A DNA stretch of 64,000 nucleotides from Sphingobacterium sp. (GCA_029239355.1 JAQZAZ010000006.1:78479-142478); one strand, 5' to 3'. Shown: positions 34,395 through 44,072, counted from the first letter of the stretch. Notes: a model not told the origin generated them from the sequence alone. Translations and numbers: made by a program.

Positions 34395-36041
34395 TTATTT
34401 GCTTATTCGAAACCAATCTACCTCCGCATACCCACTGTCGTTAATCTGTTTATCCCGACTAGCATACAAGCCAAGAGTTGCACCTATCCATTTCCCGGGT
34501 TTAGCTCGGAAAGCTCTTTCTACCTCCAAATACTTTTTTCCATCAGTACTATACGACCAGCTACAATTATGTCCATCTTTGACCTGTACACGCAGGTAAA
34601 CAAAATCATCTGGCAAATCAGTCAACAGACGTGTGCTTTCTTCGTTTCCGGCATAAGATTTCATACAACTTCCATAATATAGATGAAATACTCCATTATC
34701 TCTACGAATAAAAAGTTGGCTATAATCCTCGCCCACAACTACAAAACCTGCTTTTTCTGCTAAATCTTTTTCATTTGGTCGTAGCCGAATCTTAGCCGTC
34801 GCAACGAAATTATCAGCAGGAAATTTTTGTGTCAGAATATTTGGCAGAGCCATTAGATTTTTGCTCCCATGAGGAATCTGCTGACTATAGAGACGCAGGC
34901 TTCCTTTTTGTGACGGCATTAACCAATTACCGTCAGGATTAGCCTGCCATTGCCATTGTAGACCCAATTTAGGCGTGTCAAATTCGTCTGACTCCTGTGG
35001 ATTTACTTGTGGGAATAGTTGCTTGCCAACATTTGGCTTTGTATAGGTCATAACCGGTGTACCTATGCCATCTCCATCTTTGTCTTCTCCTATGACAGGC
35101 CAATCTGCTCTCCATACCATGGGTTGCAAATGCACAACACGCCCCATGGCATCCTTGTCCTGAAAATGAAAAAACCAGTCTTCGCCACTAGGGGTATCCA
35201 CCCAGGCGCCCTGGTGAGGGCCATTTACCGTTGAGTTGTTCTGCGCCATCACAATCTTACGCTCATAAGGTCCATATATATTTTTTGACCTTAGGATAAG
35301 TTGCCAGCCTGTTGCTACACCGCCTGCTGGAGCAAACAAATAATAATACCCATTTCGCTTATAAACTTTCGGCCCCTCTATGGTTGGATCCAGCTCGTGT
35401 CCATCATAGACTATTGTGCCCCTGTCCAATACACTTGTTCCCTCGGTGTTCATCTGAGCGATTCCAATCACACTCTTCAAGCCCGCTCGGCTGCCCGCGT
35501 AGGCATAAGCTAAATAGGATTTGCCATCTTCGTCCCAAAATGGACAGGGATCAATTAACCCTTTTCCTTCAAAAACCAAACTTGGCTTGGACCATGCCCC
35601 TCGAATATCTTTCGTCTTAATCTGGTAAATGCCAAAATCTGGATCGGGGTAATAGATATGAAACTCATCATTGTGGTAACGTATCGACGGCGCCCATACT
35701 CCCCCACCATGCTGTACTTGATTAAATACCGATTCAGGGACCTGCCGCTTTAGAGCATGTCCGATTATTGTCCAGTTAACCATATCTTTTGAATGAAGAA
35801 TAGGCAATCCAGGACTATGGTTGAAGCTAGAGGCAATCATGTAATAATCCTCTCCGACACGTATAGCATCTGGATCAGAATAATCCGCATTTATTATAGG
35901 ATTTTTAAACTTTCCATTACCCAAATCGGGATTCCAGACCTGGGAGTTATAGTATTGTCCAAATGTAAAAGAAACTGAACTCAACGTGAGGTAGCCTAAT
36001 AAAGCTGTACATTTCCATCTATTTTTCCAAATGTCTACCAT
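34395..36041 (-). CDS. Glycoside hydrolase family 43 (arabinofuranosidase/xylosidase-type)
   Basis: Exported inverting glycosidase. A signal peptide (about 1-29) ends near TFGQ. The five-bladed beta-propeller contains the three catalytic residues of GH43: NADYSDPDAIRV (general base Asp), GLIDPCPFWDEDG (pKa-modulating Asp) and DPTIEGPKVYKRNG (general acid Glu). From about 355 a C-terminal beta-sandwich (SDEFDTPKLGLQWQWQANP onward) matches the accessory domain of two-domain GH43 enzymes, often acting on arabinan or xylan side chains. 548 residues fits. It heads an operon with CE8 and the esterase, all on the minus strand. Confidence 0.92.
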   Translation of the reverse strand: MVDIWKNRWKCTALLGYLTLSSVSFTFGQYYNSQVWNPDLGNGKFKNPIINADYSDPDAIRVGEDYYMIASSFNHSPGLPILHSKDMVNWTIIGHALKRQVPESVFNQVQHGGGVWAPSIRYHNDEFHIYYPDPDFGIYQIKTKDIRGAWSKPSLVFEGKGLIDPCPFWDEDGKSYLAYAYAGSRAGLKSVIGIAQMNTEGTSVLDRGTIVYDGHELDPTIEGPKVYKRNGYYYLFAPAGGVATGWQLILRSKNIYGPYERKIVMAQNNSTVNGPHQGAWVDTPSGEDWFFHFQDKDAMGRVVHLQPMVWRADWPVIGEDKDGDGIGTPVMTYTKPNVGKQLFPQVNPQESDEFDTPKLGLQWQWQANPDGNWLMPSQKGSLRLYSQQIPHGSKNLMALPNILTQKFPADNFVATAKIRLRPNEKDLAEKAGFVVVGEDYSQLFIRRDNGVFHLYYGSCMKSYAGNEESTRLLTDLPDDFVYLRVQVKDGHNCSWSYSTDGKKYLEVERAFRAKPGKWIGATLGLYASRDKQINDSGYAEVDWFRISK

Positions 36042-36512
36042 AAAATTTGTTTATAAAGGTTTCTATTATAATTCTAAATTCGATTTTTCCGCAAATTCAT
36101 CCTAGCTTCAGATTCTCCAGTATCATTTTTTTTGACCTGAGTACCCTTCTTTTTGCCTCATGCCTAAAGCTTTACCTCCCAAAAGCTATAGCTCCAAAAT
36201 AGCCTTCTTTTGACTCCTCAATAAAAAAGAACAAAAATTTTGAATATTTATCAAAATAGAGAAATGATGCCTTTTATACTATGAACAGGAAACTTGGTTA
36301 TCACACCAAGATAATTATTATTTAGATTTTCCTTTCGAGATTTCTACGCAATCGTTCTCATTAATAATCCTATTCATCAGTTGAATTAGGTTAAGTGTAG
36401 ATTTGCAAGTAAATCATCAGGGCCGTCAAAGAGTAATTTAAACAGCCCTGAGCAATGGAATTAAAAACTAAACTACCTCGCGACGCCAATACAACTAAAA
36501 TCATAAAGCATG
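36042..36512. other. Intergenic region, 471 bases
   Basis: Between the GH43 operon start and the end of the epimerase gene, both on the minus strand. It must hold the GH43 promoter. Only weak inverted repeats (a CAGGGC/GCCCTG pair near 36418-36450 that may end the epimerase transcript) are visible. No gene seen. Confidence 0.4.
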
Positions 36513-37523
36513 CTAAAGCAGTTCTTCGTGCTGCATAAGATAAGCAAGTGCTTCTTTAACCGCTTGTTCGCTACTTTTTGGATTAAATCCTAGTTCCATG
36601 CGAGCCTTAGAAATATCAAAGTCCTGTTGGAGACCAGAAAACATAGCAATATCTTTAATGGTGATCAACGGTGGGTTCCCCTTTAGCTTTGCTGTAAATT
36701 GCATTAGTCCGGCAATCGCATAAAGCACAAACTTAGGAACAGCGGCCGGAATACTAAGTTTTAGTTCAGGATAAAGTCTTTGTGCTAATTTGGTGGTATC
36801 CGTAATACTCATACACTTTTCATTGGTAAGTATATACCTTTCTCCCGATTTCCCTTTCTCTGCCGCGAGGTAGCAACCTTCGGCTACATCTTTTACATCT
36901 ACCCAATTAAGGGTAATACCAGTGTCTACTGGAATCTGTTTGGTCAAAATCAATTGTAACACGCTATAGGAAACATTTAGAGGAAGAAAGGCCTCACTGC
37001 CAATCATCGCTCCCGGCATTACGGAAACCAGTTCTACACCGAGTTCTGCTGCCAATTTAAAAGCCAATCTTTCCCCATCGTTCTTAGAATTATAATAAGC
37101 ATCCCTGCGATCAGAATTATAGCCATTACTTTCCTTAATTGGCAAATTACTGTAGTCCAAAGCTGCTATGGAACTCACATAAATGATTCTTTTGACTCCA
37201 GCCTCGGCAGCAGCTTCAATAGTATTACGTGTTCCGTGCATATTCACCTCGTAGATCTCTTTCTCAGGATCTTTTGCCCATAGCTTAAAAGCTGCACCTA
37301 CTGCATAGAAGGTCTCAACGCCATTAAGAGCTCGTACGAAAGAAGCTTTGTCAGTAATGTCTGCTTGGACGACTTCGCAATTCAGCTCTTTGAAACAATT
37401 GTAGTTTCTATTATTACGTACCGACGCTCGTACGTTAAAGCCTTTTTTTATTAATAGTCTTACTAGATTATTGCCCAAATGTCCGTTAGCACCGGACACC
37501 AATACCAAATTTTTATTTGTCAT
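36513..37523 (-). CDS. NAD(P)-dependent epimerase/dihydroflavonol-reductase-like extended SDR
   Basis: Extended short-chain dehydrogenase of the dihydroflavonol-4-reductase / 3-beta-HSD type. Nucleotide loop VSGANGHLGNNLV, the VQADITD turn, the IIYVSSIAAL strand and the catalytic YYNSKNDGE (YxxxK) are all present. I prefer ATG 37523 (MTNKNLVLVSG), nine codons inside the longest frame, since it puts the beta-strand near the N-terminus as in homologues. The gene follows the Crp-like regulator on the same strand by 64 bases and may be controlled by it. Natural substrate unknown. Confidence 0.85.
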   Translation of the reverse strand: MTNKNLVLVSGANGHLGNNLVRLLIKKGFNVRASVRNNRNYNCFKELNCEVVQADITDKASFVRALNGVETFYAVGAAFKLWAKDPEKEIYEVNMHGTRNTIEAAAEAGVKRIIYVSSIAALDYSNLPIKESNGYNSDRRDAYYNSKNDGERLAFKLAAELGVELVSVMPGAMIGSEAFLPLNVSYSVLQLILTKQIPVDTGITLNWVDVKDVAEGCYLAAEKGKSGERYILTNEKCMSITDTTKLAQRLYPELKLSIPAAVPKFVLYAIAGLMQFTAKLKGNPPLITIKDIAMFSGLQQDFDISKARMELGFNPKSSEQAVKEALAYLMQHEELL

Positions 37524-37587
37524 GTGTATGGATTTTAAATGATAAGGCAAAGTTCCGCCTCGTAAATTTAAAATCGCTTCACAAATG

Positions 37588-38160
37588 TTACTTAATGATA
37601 TTTCTCCGGATACGACTCAAACTTTTAGCGTTCATACCCAAAAAAGAAGCAATATACTGCATTGGTACATTGCGTAATAATTCCGGATGCTCTGTCATCA
37701 ATTTCAGATATCGTTTGTCTGCAGTAAGAGTTGCAAGCTCCTTCGACCTTTGCTCATTATACGACAATGACTCCTGAAACACATAGATGCTAAAATCTTT
37801 GAATGAAGGTATTTGTATTAAAAGGTCTAGGTTTTTCTTGCTAATGCGCAATAATTCACATTCGGTAATACATTCTAGATTTTCATCTGATCGGGTTTGA
37901 CTATTGAAATTTATATACGAGGTGATAAAACCCGGCGGGCAGTTAATATGTGTAGTCACTTCATCCCCTTTATCATTATAATGAAACAAACGAACAAATC
38001 CCGATACAACAAAATATAAATAAGTTGGAATCTTTCCCTCCTCTTCGAGGATATGGTTTTTGGGACACAAAACGGGTTCCATAAAACGCTTGCACAGATC
38101 CTTTTCCAAATCAGAAAGAGTGACATGTTGTGTAATAAGTTCGATAAACTTTGCGTGCAT
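37588..38160 (-). CDS. Crp/Fnr-family transcriptional regulator
   Basis: Regulator with an N-terminal cyclic-nucleotide-binding-like beta-roll (about 20-125; LYFVVSGFVRLFHYNDKGDEV) and a short C-terminal helix-turn-helix (about 150-190; VPMQYIASFLGMNAKSLSRIRRN). The helix-turn-helix is complete though the wing is trimmed, as is common for this Bacteroidota subgroup (190 residues). Conserved cAMP-contacting residues are not obvious, so the ligand may differ. It lies just upstream of the epimerase gene, a likely target. Confidence 0.88.
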   Translation of the reverse strand: MHAKFIELITQHVTLSDLEKDLCKRFMEPVLCPKNHILEEEGKIPTYLYFVVSGFVRLFHYNDKGDEVTTHINCPPGFITSYINFNSQTRSDENLECITECELLRISKKNLDLLIQIPSFKDFSIYVFQESLSYNEQRSKELATLTADKRYLKLMTEHPELLRNVPMQYIASFLGMNAKSLSRIRRNIIK

Positions 38161-38406
38161 TATTGCTATTAAATTACTTCTCTAGTATTTTTTACCGATC
38201 AATATCCCTTGTATTGACAGTTGTGCAAATTAGCAAAAAGGTTGCCCATTGCAAGCAACCGTATGATCAAAAGGATTGCGCGAAAGCATTTAGACTGTCT
38301 AAGCGATATCTTGTAGTATTGGAGGTTTTAGCATTTCGACCTCTTTGGAAATCATATGAATTTCTATTTTTTGCCGTATTTTTTTAAACCAGGTAATACT
38401 GACAAT

Positions 38407-40065
38407 CTACTTACCCACTTTAGCCTGATGTTCCTTTTCGACAAATAAACCATCAAGAAAAAGATACCTACCTCTAAATTCTTCGCGAGATGCCTGTGCC
38501 TCAACATTTAAGTTAAGTATATTCATAAATTTGTCTGTTGCTGTGGTTTTTGGCCATATAGCAAGATCTCCCCCATTGGGATTGCCGGTTTTAATGAAAT
38601 TCATAAAGTAGCGCTGTCCGAGCTGCGATACTTTGTAATCATCTTCCGTCCAAGCGAAAACATCATTGCTCTTCAGGTTTCCCAATAGGTATTCGATATC
38701 GCTTGCATGAGAGGCTCCCGGTAGAGCTGGCGGCAGATCATCCCCTTTGTCCGTAGCATTGGCAGATTTTTTACTTATCCCTCCAGCAAGTCCTGTCTGC
38801 ACATCGCTATAGGCTGGACTCATCGGCGGGCGTGCCTTGCTAAATGTATAGACGTATACTGGCTGACCACTATTCTTGCGTTGTAGCTCAAGCCACTTCC
38901 ATGTACTATAAACAATAAAATTATCGCTGGCTAGGGCAGTTGCTGACTTGATAACCTCATTTTCTGTTTTTCCGGGATACAATTTGAGTACGTCATCAGC
39001 TTTAGCGCCGAACTGCTCCCGTACTAACCTTTCATAGTTGTCCGGTGATGGATAGGATTTTCCCATAAAGGCAGCATAAGGAGCTTCTGTAGAGGTCCAG
39101 CCGGCAAGCAGAGGAACTTTCGACTGTTCTCCCCCTTCAAATATCTCCAGCGGTGATTTAGGAAAAAAATAACCGTCTACAATCAGACGTGTCATAAAAG
39201 CACCGGGCTCACTTGCGCGGTCGAGTAGTTCATTTGCAGGAATTTCACGCAACTGACTAAGGTTTTGCGCATTTATCTTGGTAGCAAATGCGATACCTTG
39301 TTGTTCTTGCTCTACAAGTGAAACAGTACCATATCTCAAATTAAAAACACTTCCACTTTGACCAATGGCACGCTTAAACAATCCCTTGGAAAGAGGACTA
39401 CCCATCTGCGCAGATACAGACATACTTCCGGCTGATTCCCCCCCAATAGTAATTTCATCAGGATCCCCACCAAAAGCGGATATATTTTTTTGAACCCATT
39501 TTAATGCAGCATACTGATCTAAAAGACCATAATTTCCCGAGGCATGTTTCGATGATTCCTTGGTCAATTCTGGATGGGCAAAAAAGCCAAAAATTCCCAA
39601 ACGGTAGTTGACTGTAACAACAACTATCCCTGCTTTGGCAAAACTCTCGCCATCGTAACGGTTTTCTGATCCATCTCCCGCATTGAAACCACCACCATAA
39701 AAATAAACTAAAACAGGAAGTTTACCTGTGATTTCTACTTTTGGTCTCCAGACATTCAGGTAGAGGCAATCCTCACTTATACCCGGAGAGCGAAATCTCA
39801 TATCACCATAGATTGGTTTCTGCATCGGTGAGCTTCCAAAACCATCCATCTTACGAATTCCTGTCCAATGATCGGCTGGTTGTGGCTCCTTCCAGCGAAG
39901 ATCACCTATGGGAGGTTTTGCATAAGGAATTCCACGAAATGTTTCCACTCCACTGGACAACGTAATTCCTTCTATTGCTCCCTCGTCAACCTTTACCTGG
40001 GGCCTTTGGGCAAAAACAAATGATATAGCCAGGCAAGCGGCAATGGTAAAAAAAGTCTTTATCAT
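38407..40065 (-). CDS. Exported type-B carboxylesterase
   Basis: Secreted alpha/beta-hydrolase of the carboxylesterase type B / cholinesterase family. A signal peptide (about 1-19) ends in FAQ. LRWKEPQPAD and EDCLYLNVWRP are early family signatures, VYFYGGGFNAGDG forms the oxyanion hole, TIGGESAGSMSV has the nucleophile Ser, and GASHASDIEYLLG the catalytic His. Full length, 552 residues. Many Bacteroidota carry such esterases near polysaccharide genes to clip acyl decorations, but no enzyme gene is directly coupled to it. It stands alone, with 247 bases before the Crp gene and over 300 on the other side. Confidence 0.92.
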   Translation of the reverse strand: MIKTFFTIAACLAISFVFAQRPQVKVDEGAIEGITLSSGVETFRGIPYAKPPIGDLRWKEPQPADHWTGIRKMDGFGSSPMQKPIYGDMRFRSPGISEDCLYLNVWRPKVEITGKLPVLVYFYGGGFNAGDGSENRYDGESFAKAGIVVVTVNYRLGIFGFFAHPELTKESSKHASGNYGLLDQYAALKWVQKNISAFGGDPDEITIGGESAGSMSVSAQMGSPLSKGLFKRAIGQSGSVFNLRYGTVSLVEQEQQGIAFATKINAQNLSQLREIPANELLDRASEPGAFMTRLIVDGYFFPKSPLEIFEGGEQSKVPLLAGWTSTEAPYAAFMGKSYPSPDNYERLVREQFGAKADDVLKLYPGKTENEVIKSATALASDNFIVYSTWKWLELQRKNSGQPVYVYTFSKARPPMSPAYSDVQTGLAGGISKKSANATDKGDDLPPALPGASHASDIEYLLGNLKSNDVFAWTEDDYKVSQLGQRYFMNFIKTGNPNGGDLAIWPKTTATDKFMNILNLNVEAQASREEFRGRYLFLDGLFVEKEHQAKVGK

Positions 40066-40310
40066 AATAATGTTCTTTTTAACTCATGCTTTAATATTCA
40101 GCAGGTTAAAATACTAAATAAAAATTAAAACAAATACACTAAGACCCCACTGGATGTTGCAATCGTCTTGATAATTGTTACGTTCTATCTCTTTATATTT
40201 TATATCTTAAAAGAAACAAAGGTATACATGCTGTTTCTTATTTTTGTAAACGTCCTGAGTTGTTTTTCCATCCTATAGCTTTTGAAGTTTGCGTCTTTAC
40301 GTCCTACCCA
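40066..40310. other. Upstream region of the carboxylesterase gene
   Basis: Non-coding A+T-rich stretch that must contain the carboxylesterase promoter. Together with the adjacent terminator it makes a gap of about 320 bases between coding features. No other signal recognised. Confidence 0.4.
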
Positions 40311-40351
40311 AACAAAAAAAGAGCGTATCCAATTGCAGAATATGCTCTTTT
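40311..40351 (-). terminator. Minus-strand rho-independent terminator after the SDR remnant
   Basis: A 12-bp stem (AAAAGAGCGTAT at 40317-40328 with ATATGCTCTTTT at 40340-40351, one G-T pair) and, reading on the minus strand, a following run of seven U residues. It belongs to the decayed SDR gene above it. Confidence 0.8.
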
Positions 40352-40389
40352 AGCAGGCTACAGGAACTTTGATAATATAATAGCGGTAT

Positions 40390-40859
40390 TTAACCATGAG
40401 CCGTCACGGCAGCTTCATTCCCTTTTGTCAAAGTTTTAGCTTCTCTTCGTACTGTTGTACAAATGGTAGCGCTAATTTCCGAAAACAGTCGTAAGGGCGT
40501 GTTTTCAGTTTCAACGAGTTAATTTGATAATAGCGGAGGAAGTAGATTTCACCTGACCAAAAGTTTCAGCACTAGAAACAGTTTTTCTCATGGACTAGGT
40601 TTGTAATAATCCCCGTATGCCAAATGTTGAAAGCATAACCATTTGGTTCCTTCAAGACCATATGGATCTCAAATGCTTTCACTTCAGAAGCAAGCGTTTC
40701 ACTTAATCCCTCAAGATTAAATTTGGATGCGTTGTAAAGTTCCATTGTCGCTAAGCTTGCCAAGCCTAATATCGAAGAAACCTGAATGATATGGCCGCTT
40801 TTCTGATTTCTTATGATTGGTAGGTAGTACTGCCTGATTAAGCCATCAGCAAGCGAATA
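40390..40859 (-). pseudogene. Decayed short-chain dehydrogenase (SDR)
   Basis: A remnant of an SDR oxidoreductase. An open stretch from 40859 reads LIRQYYLPIIRNQKSGHIIQ, VSSILGLASLATMELYNASK and FNLEGLSETLASEVKAFEIH, i.e. the active-site Ser, Tyr and Lys region of an SDR. It then degrades and stops at 40572. Further down, in other frames, LALPFVQQYEEKLKL and KGNEAAVTAHG-stop (ending 40390) resemble the C-terminal end of the same family. The N-terminal nucleotide-binding half is missing: two stops close the frame at 40860-40865. A functional-looking terminator remains just below. Several frameshifts and a 5' deletion make this a clear pseudogene. Confidence 0.75.
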
Positions 40860-40920
40860 TTACTATTGATTCTGAATTACCAATTACTCTTGCTACATTT
40901 GTTTCAAAATTAAACACAAT

Positions 40921-41157
40921 ATGCCAAAAGAAACAAAAGCGGGCCTTTATCAAGGAACCATAGAAAAAGATGCGAATGGAAATTACTTTTGTGGCCCCTA
41001 TCTATTGGATTATCAAACCGTAGAAGCTTATTTTAAATTAGGTGATCGGGTCAGCTTAAAAAGTATCATCAAAAATACCAGCCGTATGAGTATGGAAACC
41101 TATCCAGAAAAATCAATGAAGTTTTCATTTGCAACGGAAAATCATAATAATGATTAG
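40921..41157 (+). CDS. Small uncharacterised 78-residue protein
   Basis: Unrecognised soluble protein. It starts MPKETKAGLYQGTIEKDANG, continues with a beta-like YFCGPYLLDYQTVEAYFKLG and LGDRVSLKSIIKNTSRMSME, and ends in a polar tail. The residue mix (Tyr, Gly, Lys, alternating hydrophobics) suggests a small beta-rich fold. The ATG is preceded by an A-rich leader, and the region ahead overlaps the dead SDR's 5' side. It is followed by a 260-base gap to the dehydrogenase gene, so probably its own unit. Confidence 0.5.
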   Translation: MPKETKAGLYQGTIEKDANGNYFCGPYLLDYQTVEAYFKLGDRVSLKSIIKNTSRMSMETYPEKSMKFSFATENHNND

Positions 41158-41417
41158 CACAATATGAGCTAATCTTTCGATACAGCACTCATTTTGAATA
41201 CAATTCACCTTTTTCATGCGCTCTTTACTTTAAGACAGGGCGTATGAAAGCAAGTGAATAACTGACCAACTTCTAAAAAAGTCGCTTTCTGTAATTTATA
41301 AGTTCTCCACCATTAATTTTCGGCTAAAATGATCCATCTCATTTACGTTTGAGATAAGGATCACGATGATCGCTAATCATTCTGCTTACCTTCGTGTATA
41401 TTCAAAACGGAGATAAC

Positions 41418-42482
41418 ATGAATACAATGAAAGCCGCACGTTGGTATGCAGCAAAAGATATCAGGGTAGAATCAACGGAAATCCCTAAACCGAAGACTGG
41501 TCAAGTTAAAATAGCTGTTCATTTCGCAGGAATCTGTGGATCTGATCTACATGAATATGTACACGGTCCCCAATTAATTCCAGTAGATCAACCTTATCCA
41601 CTAAATGGGCATCAAGGCGCCACCACATTAGGCCATGAGTTTTCAGGAGTTATAGATGCGATAGGTGAAGGTGTCCATCATTTAAAAGTAGGCGACCGTG
41701 TGGTCGTAGAACCGATTTTTAAGAATTTCGATAGTCCTTTTATCGCAAATGGCGCATATAATTTATCTGAACCATTGGGATTTGTAGGTCTATCCAGTAA
41801 TGGTGGATTTGCTTCGTATGTTGTCGTCGAAGACTATATGGTGCACAAGATACCTGATAGCATGTCGTTCGAAAAGGGGGCATTAGTGGAACCTGCCGCT
41901 GTCGCAGTATATGCAGTGCTCCAAAGCGGGCTTAAAATCGGAGAAACTGTGTTAGTCTCTGGAGCTGGTCCAATAGGTTTACTATGTGTTCAGGCTGCGC
42001 TTGCCGCAGGTGCAACAACAGTTATTGTGACCGATATAGCAGACAAACGTTTGGAGAAAGCTAAAGCCATAGGTGCTACCCATATAATCAATGCAAAAGA
42101 AGTAGGTATACCACAGAAAGTTAAGTCCATTACAGGGCTCGGAGCAGATGTATTTCTAGATTGCGCCGGCGTACAAGCATCTTATACAACAGGAATTGAT
42201 AGTTTAAAAAATGGTGGAACGGCTGTTTTAGTTGCACTTTTTGGCAAACCTGTAGCCACCGATGCACTGGATCAGGTGTTGCGGGAAGTCACAATTAAAG
42301 GTATTATTGCTTATCGTAATATCTTTCCCCAGGTTATCGCGCTTATCGATAGTGGACGTATGCCAGTGGAAAAACTTGTGACACGCAAAATAATCTTAGA
42401 CAATATCGTTTCGGAAGGATTTGAAGCTTTGGTTAATGATCCCACCGAAGTCAAAATATTAATTGACATACAGAAAAATTAA
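41418..42482 (+). CDS. Zinc-type medium-chain dehydrogenase, butanediol-dehydrogenase-like
   Basis: NAD(P)-dependent MDR alcohol dehydrogenase. Catalytic-zinc ligands are in GICGSDLHEY (Cys) and GHEFSGVI (His and Glu); the Rossmann loop is VLVSGAGPIGLLC, and ENLGF-type positions appear as SEPLGFVGLSSNGG. The overall match is to (R,R)-butanediol dehydrogenases. The four structural-zinc cysteines expected just after VVVEP are all absent: the segment reads VEPIFKNFDSPFIANGAYNL. ATG 41418 (or 41427) gives a typical N-terminus; the longer frame from 41394 does not. A 10-bp stem-loop follows the stop. It is monocistronic. Confidence 0.88.
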   Translation: MNTMKAARWYAAKDIRVESTEIPKPKTGQVKIAVHFAGICGSDLHEYVHGPQLIPVDQPYPLNGHQGATTLGHEFSGVIDAIGEGVHHLKVGDRVVVEPIFKNFDSPFIANGAYNLSEPLGFVGLSSNGGFASYVVVEDYMVHKIPDSMSFEKGALVEPAAVAVYAVLQSGLKIGETVLVSGAGPIGLLCVQAALAAGATTVIVTDIADKRLEKAKAIGATHIINAKEVGIPQKVKSITGLGADVFLDCAGVQASYTTGIDSLKNGGTAVLVALFGKPVATDALDQVLREVTIKGIIAYRNIFPQVIALIDSGRMPVEKLVTRKIILDNIVSEGFEALVNDPTEVKILIDIQKN

Positions 42483-42548
42483 CGCCATTAAGATACGGAC
42501 GATACGAGAATAATAAGCAACCTATAGAAAAAATAATGTCATACATAT

Positions 42549-42585
42549 AAATCTGGCCCCTTGGATGTCCCAGGCGGCCAGATTT
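42549..42585. terminator. Stem-loop between convergent dehydrogenase and sulfatase genes
   Basis: AAATCTGGCC (42549-42558) pairs with GGCCAGATTT (42576-42585); the 17-base loop has its own weak pairing. The flanks are A/T-rich on both sides, so it probably ends transcription from both directions. Confidence 0.7.
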
Positions 42586-42623
42586 ATTCCGTTTGCCAAA
42601 TCTTTTTGTAAATGACTTATTTT

Positions 42624-44072
42624 TTATTTAGTATTAGCCGTCAACGGAAAGATAGCACTCTCTACATGCGCTTTCTCAATCAAGCGTTGCAATTGCTGTA
42701 CTTTTTTCGGATTGCTGCTCGCTACATTGTTCTGTTCTTTTGGATCTTGCCTGAGATTGTACAGTTCCTTAGCCGGAGTACCAGTAGTTACTTTCTGCAA
42801 AATGAGTTTCCAGTCGCCTTTTCGTAAGGCCTGACGTCCACCATCTTCATGGAATTCCCAATAGAGATAATCATGTTGTTTTTGTTGTTTGTTGCGCCCC
42901 AATAAAGTAGGGACAAAAGAAATCCCATCTGTATATTTGGGTTTATCTGCCTCAGCGAGTTCGACCATCGTTGGCATAATATCCCAAAAAGCTCCCAGAT
43001 AGTTTGATGTCTTCCCCTCCGCTATTTTCCCCGGCCAGTAGGCGATGAACGGTGTCCTGATACCTCCTTCATACAAATCGCGCTTATTTCCACGCAAACC
43101 TCCAGAACTATTGAAAAAATTAGGATCTGCTCCTCCTTCTTTATGCGAGCCGTTGTCACTTGTAAATATGATGACTGTATTGTCAAGCAACTGGTTTTGA
43201 CGTAGTTTTTCTACAATTTGACCAACATAAGCATCCATGCGACTTACCATACTTGCATACATTGCATGCGGTTTCTCTACACCAGCATAACCTGGAACAG
43301 TTGCCTTTGGGCCGTAATCATTTCCTTTATGTGGTTTTTCATCAAATGAATTGCCATACTGCTGATAATACCCATCTTCTGGGCCAGAAAGTTCGGCATG
43401 GGGCAGCACGGTAGGTACAAAGAGGAAGAAAGGTTTGTCTTTATTCGCATCAATAAAGGCGAGGGTTCTCTCTTGGATCAAAGCCGGTGCATACTGGCCT
43501 TTTGCCAATAATCCATTACCTTCAAGCTCAATACGTTCTTTATTATGCCAAAGGTGGGTAGGATAGTAACGGTGGGATTGACGTTGGCAATTGTAACCAT
43601 AAAACTCATCAAATCCTTTCTGATCCGGAGCCCCAGTGGTATTCACCATTCCTAAGCCCCATTTTCCGAAAGCCCCAGTCGCATAACCCGCTTTTTGCAA
43701 TAACATCGCAATAGTCTGCACCGAATCTGCCAGCGGTTGCTGTCCCTCGGCTTCGATTTCCTTATTCCCCCTAACGTAAGTATGGCCAGTATGCTGTCCC
43801 GTCATTAGGGCAGATCGTGAAGGAGCACAGACAGAGGTACCTGCATAAAAGTTATTGAACTTCATCCCCCTACGAGCCAATGAATCTATATGTTTAGTCT
43901 CAATTTTTTGTTGACCATAGACACCAAGATCCCCATAACCAAGATCATCTGCCATAATAAAAACAATATTGGGTCTTCTATCTTTATTCTGCGCATATGT
44001 GAATCCCGTGATAACCAATAAGAAGACTGCTATTGCTGTCTTCTTAAAATCGAATAATTTTAATAAGTTCAT
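42624..44072 (-). CDS. Type I (formylglycine) sulfatase, exported
   Basis: Secreted arylsulfatase-type enzyme removing sulfate esters, probably from polysaccharides or aryl sulfates. A signal peptide (about 1-27) ends at TYAQ. IVFIMADDLGYGDLG provides two metal Asp residues, TSVCAPSRSALMTGQ contains the CxPSR motif in which the Cys is converted to formylglycine, and IFTSDNGSHKEGG supplies the other metal ligands (Asp, Asn). Length 482. A formylglycine-generating or anaerobic maturase gene must lie elsewhere on the genome, since none is in the window. The gene is convergent with the dehydrogenase gene. Confidence 0.94.
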   Translation of the reverse strand: MNLLKLFDFKKTAIAVFLLVITGFTYAQNKDRRPNIVFIMADDLGYGDLGVYGQQKIETKHIDSLARRGMKFNNFYAGTSVCAPSRSALMTGQHTGHTYVRGNKEIEAEGQQPLADSVQTIAMLLQKAGYATGAFGKWGLGMVNTTGAPDQKGFDEFYGYNCQRQSHRYYPTHLWHNKERIELEGNGLLAKGQYAPALIQERTLAFIDANKDKPFFLFVPTVLPHAELSGPEDGYYQQYGNSFDEKPHKGNDYGPKATVPGYAGVEKPHAMYASMVSRMDAYVGQIVEKLRQNQLLDNTVIIFTSDNGSHKEGGADPNFFNSSGGLRGNKRDLYEGGIRTPFIAYWPGKIAEGKTSNYLGAFWDIMPTMVELAEADKPKYTDGISFVPTLLGRNKQQKQHDYLYWEFHEDGGRQALRKGDWKLILQKVTTGTPAKELYNLRQDPKEQNNVASSNPKKVQQLQRLIEKAHVESAIFPLTANTK

